From the NCBI GenBank assembly GCA_003648395.1, contig QMPB01000407.1:1-5112 (forward strand): a stretch of DNA of 5,112 bases. The letters are read 5' to 3'. This document shows, one piece after another, positions 1 through 5,112 of this stretch (its first letter is position 1; each line of letters opens with the position of its first letter). Origin of the DNA: Bacteroidota bacterium (GTDB lineage: Bacteria > Bacteroidota > Bacteroidia > Bacteroidales > UBA1556). The notes below the pieces were generated by a model, which did no database searches, was not told where the DNA came from, and was given only the letters and a program-made list of their open reading frames with translations. Both the position numbers and the translations under genes were made by a program.

Positions 1-1
1 A

Positions 2-124
2 CTTGAAATAGACCCCGAGAACAAAGTTGCTATTTATGAAAAAGGTGTTACACAAGCAATAGTGGCACAATCGCAATTGGATATTTATGGTTGTACTAAT
101 ACACATATGGATCCTTGGACATAG
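2..124 (+). CDS. C-terminal end of an unrecognised protein (5' truncated by window edge)
   Basis: This is an open frame of 40 codons running in from the left edge and ending at TAG 122-124. The other two plus frames hit stops within the first ten bases (TGA at 4-6, TAG at 9-11), so this is the only plus-strand frame that can be coding. The visible residues start LEIDPENKVAIYEKG and end CTNTHMDPWT, a soluble-looking mixed-charge tail with no membrane segment, sorting signal or motif that I recognise. The minus strand is also open in the same register, but its translation looks less protein-like, so the plus strand is preferred. The gene ends 142 bases before the acyltransferase and could belong to the same locus. 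No function is assigned. Confidence 0.6.
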   Translation, partial: LEIDPENKVAIYEKGVTQAIVAQSQLDIYGCTNTHMDPWT

Positions 125-266
125 ATAGTTATAATTAGTTAATTACAGGTAATCATAGCGAAAATAAAATGAAAATTTGGCAAGCTAAAAATATCTTTAA
201 ACAAATCCTTAAATTGTTTATAATTAAAAAAAAGTGCAAATAACTAAAGAAAGATAATAGGAACAG
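125..266. other. AT-rich intergenic leader before the acyltransferase gene
   Basis: This gap has no gene. It holds an all-AT dyad (TAATTAGTTAATTA, 132-145) and a weak 7-bp hairpin (TAAACAA 198-204 with TTGTTTA 214-220, 9-base loop) that is followed by an A-run rather than a T-run, so it does not look like a terminator for the upstream gene. Two 7-of-8 matches to the Bacteroidota -7 element TAnnTTTG occur (AAAATTTG 172-179 and TATCTTTA 192-199). Neither has a TTG/TTTG box at a suitable distance upstream. A promoter here is possible but not demonstrated. Confidence 0.4.
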
Positions 267-1715
267 ATGCTTTTTAACTCAATAGATTTTGCAGTATTTT
301 TACCAATAGTATTTATTCTATATTGGTTTGTTGCAAACAAAAATCTAAAACTTCAAAACATTTTAATAGTTATTGCAAGCTACATATTCTATGGCTGGTG
401 GGATTGGCGTTTTTTATCGCTAATACTTTTCAGTACAATTATTGACTATACTGTTGGACTCCAATTATCAAAAGAAGAGAATATATCAAAAAGAAAAATC
501 CTACTCTGGATAAGTATCCTTGTGAATCTTGGTTTTTTAGGTTTCTTTAAATACTATAACTTTTTTATAGACAATTTTATTACTGCATTTTCCTTTTTCG
601 GAATGGAAATTAAAGCAAATTCGTTAAATATTATTCTACCTGTAGGAATTAGCTTTTATACATTTCAAACCTTAAGCTACACAATAGATGTTTATAAAAG
701 AAAGCTAGAGCCAACAAAAGACTTTATTGCTTTCACAGCGTTTGTTAGTTTCTTCCCTCAATTAGTTGCAGGGCCGATAGAGAGAGCAACAAATCTATTA
801 CCTCAGTTTTACAAAAAAAGAGTATTTGACTATAACAAAGCTACAGACGGACTGAGACAAATATTATGGGGATTATTTAAAAAAGTTGTAATAGCTGATA
901 ATGCAGCACAAATTGCTAATGAAATTTTTAATAATTCCGGGGATTACTCGGGTAGCACATTAGTATTAGGAGCAATATTTTTTACTTTCCAAATATATGG
1001 TGATTTCTCAGGATACTCTGATATTGCTATTGGAACTTCTAGGTTATTTGGGTTTAATCTAAAACAGAACTTTGCTTTTCCATACTTTTCAAGAGATATT
1101 GCAGAATTTTGGAGACGATGGCATATTTCACTATCAACCTGGTTTAGAGATTATTTATACATCCCTTTAGGAGGTAGTCGTGGTGGAATGTGGATGAAAA
1201 TAAGGAATACTTTTGCTATATTCATTATTAGTGGATTTTGGCATGGTGCCAACTGGACATTTATTATTTGGGGGGCATTGAATGCATTGTATTTTTTACC
1301 ACTACTTATACTTAATAAAAATAGAACAAATACAAATACTGTAGCTCAAGGAAGATTTTTACCAAGTTTTAAGGAGTTCTATCAAATGGGTTTTACATTT
1401 AGCTTAACTATTCTGGCTTGGATATTTTTTAGAGCAGATAGTATAAGCCATGCATTAAACTATTTATCCACTATTTTCTCAAAATCACTATTTACAATAC
1501 CTAGTTTTGAGGGAATGAATCATGGTCTTATTACCTTAATGCTAATTCTATTCTTTGTAATTATTGAATGGTTTGGGCGAGATGGGCAATACGCAATAGA
1601 GAGCCTTGGCTTTAAAAGAAAGAAAATATTCAGATATGCATTCTATTATTTATTAATAATTGCTTTATTTATTTTCATGGGGAAACAACAACAATTTATT
1701 TATTTTCAATTTTAA
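267..1715 (+). CDS. MBOAT-family membrane O-acyltransferase (AlgI/PatA/DltB-like)
   Basis: This 482-residue polytopic inner-membrane protein belongs to the family that takes an acyl group from a cytoplasmic donor and passes it across the membrane for transfer onto an envelope polymer. About eleven hydrophobic segments are visible, roughly at residues 7-21, 30-43, 48-62, 77-96, 120-139, 153-170, 232-248, 314-350 (probably two), 373-389, 419-435 and 456-471. Family hallmarks include AGPIER at 168-173, QIYGDFSGYSDIAIG at 242-256, FWRRWHISLS at 281-290 with His286, YIPLGG at 298-303 and GFWHGANW at 323-330. His326 corresponds to the invariant MBOAT catalytic histidine. The protein ends in FIYFQF, an acyl-shuttle motif. 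Length fits AlgI-like proteins. The ATG is fixed by an in-frame TAG at 258-260; an AGGA at 259-262 lies only 4 bases from it. The SGNH partner gene follows after 8 bases, which implies co-transcription. The family call is very secure; the acyl group and substrate are unknown, with acetyl most likely. Confidence 0.95.
   Translation: MLFNSIDFAVFLPIVFILYWFVANKNLKLQNILIVIASYIFYGWWDWRFLSLILFSTIIDYTVGLQLSKEENISKRKILLWISILVNLGFLGFFKYYNFFIDNFITAFSFFGMEIKANSLNIILPVGISFYTFQTLSYTIDVYKRKLEPTKDFIAFTAFVSFFPQLVAGPIERATNLLPQFYKKRVFDYNKATDGLRQILWGLFKKVVIADNAAQIANEIFNNSGDYSGSTLVLGAIFFTFQIYGDFSGYSDIAIGTSRLFGFNLKQNFAFPYFSRDIAEFWRRWHISLSTWFRDYLYIPLGGSRGGMWMKIRNTFAIFIISGFWHGANWTFIIWGALNALYFLPLLILNKNRTNTNTVAQGRFLPSFKEFYQMGFTFSLTILAWIFFRADSISHALNYLSTIFSKSLFTIPSFEGMNHGLITLMLILFFVIIEWFGRDGQYAIESLGFKRKKIFRYAFYYLLIIALFIFMGKQQQFIYFQF
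1695..1712 (+). other. C-terminal acyl-shuttle hexapeptide FIYFQF of the MBOAT
   Basis: Residues 477-482, the very last six of the MBOAT protein, read FIYFQF. In the Dlt pathway and in other MBOAT systems, a C-terminal aromatic hexapeptide exposed outside the cytoplasm accepts the acyl group on its tyrosine and hands it to the serine of a partner transferase. In Dlt the motif sits on the microprotein DltX; in other systems it is fused to the MBOAT itself, as seen here. The candidate acceptor is Tyr479 (TAT at 1701-1703). The motif match is visible; its function here is inferred from the family. Confidence 0.8.
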
Positions 1716-1723
1716 TCTTACTG

Positions 1724-2623
1724 ATGAAAAAATTTATATATAAAATATTTGCTGTTTCAATAATTGTAATTATCACATTTGCAGGCTTTTCTTTTCTAGC
1801 AAATGGCTATACTGATCCATTTTATATGCGATTTACAACTCCAAAACAAACTAGCCTTATTCTTGGAACATCGAGAGCTGCACAAGGAATACAGCCTGCA
1901 GTTTTTGAGGATATTTTAGGAAAAAAAATATCAAACTTTGCTTTTACTGTTGCCAATAGTCCTTATGGTTATATCTATTTAGAAAGTATAAAAAGAAAGA
2001 TTAACAAAAAACATGGAGGGTTCTTTATTATCGCTGTAAGCCCTTGGAGTATTTCTAGTAGATGCAAAGACCCTAATGATACAACTTCTTTTAGAGAGAA
2101 CGGTCTATGTCTTTCAAACACTACGAATATTAGTATAAATCCAAATATAGAATATTTATACAAAAATCTTCAAGGTAGTTATATTGACTTATTTTTACCA
2201 CAAAAACATATGTTTCTGCATAAAGATGGATGGTTGGAGATAAAAGATATTCCTATGGATAGCCTTACCGTTTCAAATAGAATAAAAGCAAAAGTAAAAA
2301 TATATAGAGATGAAGTTTTACCAGAAATGAAGCTCTCCTCTTATCGATTAAACTATTTAATAAAAACCATATCCTATCTTAAGCAATACGGCAAGGTTTA
2401 TATAGTAAGGCTTCCTATGCATAAAGACTTTATGAGTATTGAAAATAAGTTAATGCCTAACTTTGACAATACAATAAAAGAAGCTATTGAAATCTCAAAT
2501 AACTATCTAGATTTAACAAAGGATAACGACAAGTATATATATACTGATGGCAATCACCTTTATAAATCCTCGGGCAAAGAAGTCTCAAAACAGATTGCTG
2601 AATTCATCAAAAAAGCAAATTAA
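1724..2623 (+). CDS. Membrane-anchored SGNH-like acyltransferase/esterase, MBOAT partner
   Basis: This 299-residue protein is probably the extracytoplasmic transferase that receives the acyl group from the upstream MBOAT and places it on an envelope glycan, in the role of AlgJ/AlgX, PatB or DltD. Residues 8-26 form one hydrophobic N-terminal segment after a KK start, which suggests an uncleaved anchor or signal. The SGNH pattern is recognisable: LILGTSRAAQGI at 45-56 gives block I with Ser50 as nucleophile, and YTDGNHLY at 273-280 gives the Asp275/His278 pair near the C-terminus. A hydrophobic strand, FFIIAVSPWS, lies at 100-109. Cys114 and Cys129 are the only cysteines and could form a disulfide outside the cytoplasm. 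The start 8 bases after the MBOAT stop gives a typical MKK N-terminus; no Shine-Dalgarno is evident. Sequence motifs are divergent, so the subfamily is uncertain; a hydrolytic (deacylating) role is the main alternative. Confidence 0.85.
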   Translation: MKKFIYKIFAVSIIVIITFAGFSFLANGYTDPFYMRFTTPKQTSLILGTSRAAQGIQPAVFEDILGKKISNFAFTVANSPYGYIYLESIKRKINKKHGGFFIIAVSPWSISSRCKDPNDTTSFRENGLCLSNTTNISINPNIEYLYKNLQGSYIDLFLPQKHMFLHKDGWLEIKDIPMDSLTVSNRIKAKVKIYRDEVLPEMKLSSYRLNYLIKTISYLKQYGKVYIVRLPMHKDFMSIENKLMPNFDNTIKEAIEISNNYLDLTKDNDKYIYTDGNHLYKSSGKEVSKQIAEFIKKAN

Positions 2624-2844
2624 AAAAATATCTCTTCTAATATTTAAAATAGAAATAAAGAATATTATTAAATTACCAAATAACAATTCATAATAAACAT
2701 ATAATTATGAGCTAATTACTATCTAATATATATCTTATAAATAAAATAATGCAATTTAATATTATATACCATGCTATTGTGTATATTTGTTGCTAATATT
2801 ATTATTAATACTAAAAATACAGATAACAATCAATACTTAATCCT
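2624..2844. other. AT-rich intergenic region between the acylation pair and the T9SS cargo gene
   Basis: This gap is composed almost wholly of A and T and has no plausible coding frame. Just after the SGNH stop there is an all-AT inverted repeat (TAATATT 2638-2644 with AATATTA 2661-2667, 16-base loop). It is not GC-stabilised and no T-run follows, so I do not call it a terminator. The right part carries the candidate promoter at 2755-2789. The size of the gap suggests that the flanking genes are separate transcription units. Confidence 0.6.
2755..2789 (+). promoter_or_regulatory. Candidate Bacteroidota-type promoter for the T9SS cargo gene
   Basis: TATATTTG at 2782-2789 is an exact match to the Bacteroidota -7 consensus TAnnTTTG. 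The best upstream box is TTTA at 2755-2758 (3 of 4 to TTTG), with 23 bases between, at the long end of what is usual. If real, transcription would start near 2794 and give a leader of about 50 bases. In such AT-rich DNA a -7 match alone is weak evidence, but the position suits a separate transcript for the gene at 2845. Confidence 0.45.
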
Positions 2845-5067
2845 ATGAAAATAAAAATTTTGCTCAACGTTTTATTATCAATCCTATTTATTAATAGCAT
2901 TATAGCACAAAACCCTGGCGACTTAATTAGATACAAACTAATTAATAATACCAATGGTAATATAGGCACTACTATACCTAATGGATCATTATTTGGAACT
3001 GGATTATGCAATATTGGAGATTTAAATAATGATGGTGTAATTGATTTAGCTGTTGGGGCACCTCTTTATAATGCTTATGGAGCAGTTTTTATTCTTTTTA
3101 TGGATACTAATGGCACTGTCTCAAGCACAACTATTCTCACACAAAACCAAAATGGCATTTCAGGTATCGATTCCAATGGCTCTTTTGGGTACTTTATTAC
3201 AAACCTAAAAGATATAAATAATGATGGCATTAATGATATTGCTGTTTCTGAGCTCTTATGTTCTGATGGAGGAACAAGTACTGGTGCTGTTCATATTATT
3301 ACATTAGATACTAATGGGCATGCTACTAGTCAGAATAAAATAAGTAAACTAAGTGGATATGGATCTGGAGGTCTCCCTTTAATTTCTGGTAAAATTTTTG
3401 GGGTTAGTGTAAGTGAAATTGGAGATTTAAACAATGATGGTTATACCGACATTATTGTTGGCAACAAACTAGATAATCAAACAGGGCCAAGCCATGGAGC
3501 AGCATGGATATTATTTTTAAATGAAAAACATCAAGTTGGTTCATATAAAAAGATTACTAAAGGAATTCCTAATTTCGACCCTACATTCACTGATAATTAT
3601 CGATTTAGTTCAACAGCAGAAGGCATTGGCGATTACAATAATGATGGGTTTAACGATGTGATTATTGGTTCTCCAAATGATCAAGATGGACCTGGAGGAG
3701 CTGGTGCTTTTTACATTTTATACTTAGATACAGGCGCTAACGTACTTTCTTATTCTAAAATTAGTAATAGTGTAGTTTCTGGTTCAAACCCATTTTCAAG
3801 CAATTTCTCAACAGGGCTTTCATCCATTCCTGATATTAATGGAGATGGGCTAAACGATTTTGTTTCTGGCGCTTATCGATTAGATGGTGATAAAGGAGGA
3901 GTGCATTTCATAACTCTAGATACTAACGATAATGTGAACACACATAATTTGATAAATTATTATGATATTCCAGCATTAAATACTAGCGATAGATTTGGAA
4001 GAACTATTGAATACCTTGGCGATTATAATAATGATGGTAGAATAGAAGTTGCTATTAGCGCTCCATATAATAATTATAATTCTGGGAATGTATATATATT
4101 AAGTATTCATTCTGAATTAAGCGTCTCTATAGACAAAACTAATGTACTATGTTATGGCGACTCAACAGGTATAGCAATCGCTAAAACTATTGATACCAAC
4201 CCTCCATATACATACCTTTGGAGTAATGGATCAACAAATGACACAATTAGCAACCTCCCAACAGGAACATATACTGTTACTGTTACAAATAGCTTGAATA
4301 CTACTAACACATCTACAACCGTAATTGGGCAAGCTTCACCTATGGTATTAAATACTACTTCAGGTTCTTCTACATGCTTTGGCGACAGCGTTGAAATTTC
4401 TTGTCAAGCAAGTGGTGGTTTAGGAATAAAGATGCTGCATTGGGATAACTCATTGCTAAGTGCAGAAAGTCATATGGTAGCTCCGTTTATCACTACAACA
4501 TATAGTGTATGGGCAAAAGATGCATTCGCCTGCATATCCGATACATCATTCATCACAGTGGATGTAAATCTACCACCAACACCAAACTTAGGAGCAGATA
4601 CTGTCATATTCCAAACTCAAACAATTGTATTAAATGCAGGAAACTATCAGAGTTATATTTGGAATACTGGTGCTACATCTCAAAGCATTACAGTTGATGG
4701 TAGTAATTACGGTTATGGGAATCAAACATATTTTGTAATAGTAACAGATACTAACGGATGTACTGGTAACGATGCCATAACTATTAGTATAATTAATGGA
4801 ATTGAAAACGGTTCAAAACTAAACCCAATATCTACTTATCCAAATCCAACAAAAGATATCCTAAATATTGATTTTAATAATAATATAGGACTTACAACAT
4901 TAGAAATTTTTGATATTAAAGGGAAACTATTAATTTCAAAAAAACTCAACCCTAAACAAGAATTTCTAAGTCTTAATATCAAAGAACTACCCGTTGGTAG
5001 TTATATAATAAAACTAAGCAGTACTACTAGCAGCACTATATTTACTACAAAAATACTAAAGATATAA
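2845..5067 (+). CDS. Secreted FG-GAP/SprB-repeat protein with T9SS C-terminal sorting domain
   Basis: This 740-residue protein is predicted to cross the inner membrane by Sec and the outer membrane by the type IX system, and to end up on the cell surface or released. A signal peptide (MKIK, then a hydrophobic run to Ala21) is followed by Gln22. Residues about 50-422 contain six FG-GAP (integrin-alpha-like) repeats, each with a DxNxDGxxD calcium-binding loop, starting at Asp59, 123, 194, 263, 330 and 393; these normally build a beta-propeller. Residues about 427-482 form a SprB-type repeat (YTYLWSNGST, LPTGTYTVTVTNS). Ig-like segments follow at about 496-575 and 580-648 (YIWNTGATSQSITVDG, VIVTDTNGC). 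Residues about 660-740 are a type A sorting domain (YPNPTKDILNI, LEIFDIKGKLL, LPVGSYIIKL). The ATG is bounded by an in-frame TAA at 2824-2826. No catalytic domain is visible, so adhesion or ligand binding is the likely role; the ligand is unknown. Confidence 0.93.
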   Translation: MKIKILLNVLLSILFINSIIAQNPGDLIRYKLINNTNGNIGTTIPNGSLFGTGLCNIGDLNNDGVIDLAVGAPLYNAYGAVFILFMDTNGTVSSTTILTQNQNGISGIDSNGSFGYFITNLKDINNDGINDIAVSELLCSDGGTSTGAVHIITLDTNGHATSQNKISKLSGYGSGGLPLISGKIFGVSVSEIGDLNNDGYTDIIVGNKLDNQTGPSHGAAWILFLNEKHQVGSYKKITKGIPNFDPTFTDNYRFSSTAEGIGDYNNDGFNDVIIGSPNDQDGPGGAGAFYILYLDTGANVLSYSKISNSVVSGSNPFSSNFSTGLSSIPDINGDGLNDFVSGAYRLDGDKGGVHFITLDTNDNVNTHNLINYYDIPALNTSDRFGRTIEYLGDYNNDGRIEVAISAPYNNYNSGNVYILSIHSELSVSIDKTNVLCYGDSTGIAIAKTIDTNPPYTYLWSNGSTNDTISNLPTGTYTVTVTNSLNTTNTSTTVIGQASPMVLNTTSGSSTCFGDSVEISCQASGGLGIKMLHWDNSLLSAESHMVAPFITTTYSVWAKDAFACISDTSFITVDVNLPPTPNLGADTVIFQTQTIVLNAGNYQSYIWNTGATSQSITVDGSNYGYGNQTYFVIVTDTNGCTGNDAITISIINGIENGSKLNPISTYPNPTKDILNIDFNNNIGLTTLEIFDIKGKLLISKKLNPKQEFLSLNIKELPVGSYIIKLSSTTSSTIFTTKILKI
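3016..4047 (+). repeat. Six tandem FG-GAP repeats, conserved at DNA level in the calcium loops
   Basis: Six copies of a 63-71 residue unit run through the propeller region. Each unit has the order (I/L)xD(L/Y/I)NxDGxxD, then (V/I)(G/S)xP-like residues, then a (V/F)(H/Y)I(I/L)xLDT strand. Twenty-base loop segments begin at 3016, 3208, 3421, 3628, 3829 and 4018. The 3016 and 3421 segments differ by one base, as do the 3628 and 4018 segments. The sixth loop ends in Glu401 instead of Asp. Confidence 0.88.
4126..4290 (+). other. SprB-type repeat domain within the T9SS cargo protein
   Basis: Residues 428-482 follow the SprB repeat pattern: a start with VLCYGDSTGIAIA, the core PPYTYLWSNGST, and the end LPTGTYTVTVTNS. 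In SprB, a Flavobacterium gliding adhesin, this unit occurs many times; here there is one clear copy, with a second more diverged Ig-like stretch starting at the next CFGDS (511-515). It is a beta-sandwich stalk or adhesive module by family, not an enzyme. Confidence 0.8.
4822..5064 (+). other. Type A T9SS C-terminal sorting domain
   Basis: The last about 80 residues (660-740) show the three usual blocks: YPNPTKDILNIDF at 665-677, a central LEIFDIKGKLLISK at 686-699, and LPVGSYIIKL at 715-724 with a short basic end. In known type A cargo this domain guides export through the outer membrane, is removed by the PorU sortase, and allows attachment to A-LPS in species that use it. It is complete here. 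Confidence 0.92.
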
Positions 5068-5112
5068 TTTACAATATTATATAACAAGAAACTACTATTA
5101 TATATACCAAAG

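Noticed and set aside
198..220. A 7-bp hairpin that might terminate the upstream gene
   Set aside because: The stem is weak and AT-rich, and it is followed by an A-run, not a T-run, on the plus strand.
1975..2163. A 62-codon open frame on the minus strand inside the SGNH gene
   Set aside because: It lies wholly within a well-supported gene on the other strand, and has no recognisable motif or start signal; it is a chance frame in AT-rich DNA.
267..2623. D-alanylation (Dlt) operon
   Set aside because: No DltA ligase or DltC carrier is visible, the shuttle motif is on the MBOAT rather than on a DltX microprotein, and the Bacteroidota context lacks teichoic acids.
2638..2667. An inverted repeat after the SGNH gene as a terminator
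   Set aside because: The stem is entirely A/T, the loop is 16 bases and no T-run follows; this is expected by chance at this composition.
2811..3011. A 66-codon open frame on the minus strand over the start of the T9SS cargo gene
   Set aside because: It overlaps the signal peptide and first repeat of a strongly supported gene; its hydrophobic look is the complement of the repeat coding sequence.
3016..4037. Recurring 20-base segments as a CRISPR array or interspersed repeat
   Set aside because: They are in frame, spaced by about 190-210 bases, and encode the calcium loops of FG-GAP repeats.
4509..4697. A 62-codon open frame on the plus strand in another register inside the T9SS cargo gene
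   Set aside because: It is nested in the Ig-like region of the real gene and its translation is unlike a folded protein.
5075..5104. A direct repeat TATTATATA (5075-5083 and 5096-5104), with a similar stretch near 2762
   Set aside because: These are low-complexity A/T words in intergenic DNA, too short to distinguish from chance.

Overview
The window comes from an AT-rich bacterial genome that is most likely a member of the Bacteroidota. The strongest evidence is the large gene at 2845-5067. It encodes a secreted protein that ends in a type IX secretion (T9SS) C-terminal sorting domain, carries a SprB-type repeat, and has a signal peptide cut just before glutamine; this combination is typical of that phylum. 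Start codons lack good Shine-Dalgarno sequences, and one gap carries a Bacteroidota-style -7 promoter element (TAnnTTTG).

Layout, all on the plus strand: (1) 2-124, the last 40 codons of an unrecognised gene that enters from the left edge. (2) 125-266, a 142-base AT-rich gap. (3) 267-1715, a polytopic membrane-bound O-acyltransferase (MBOAT) of the AlgI/PatA/DltB type. (4) 1724-2623, starting 8 bases later, a membrane-anchored SGNH-like protein. (5) 2624-2844, a very AT-rich 221-base gap with a candidate promoter. (6) 2845-5067, a 740-residue T9SS cargo protein with six FG-GAP repeats, a SprB-type repeat, Ig-like segments and a sorting domain. (7) 5068-5112, a 45-base non-coding tail in which no terminator or gene is visible.

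The two middle genes form a convincing two-component system for acylating an envelope polymer outside the cytoplasm. The MBOAT ends exactly in the hexapeptide FIYFQF, which matches the known C-terminal acyl-shuttle motif whose tyrosine carries the acyl group. The next gene supplies the extracytoplasmic serine transferase (GTSR and DGNH motifs). The polymer modified and the acyl group are not shown by this window; O-acetylation of a surface polysaccharide is the likeliest reading. The T9SS protein is probably a separate transcription unit and a surface or released binding protein. A link between it and the acylation pair is speculative.
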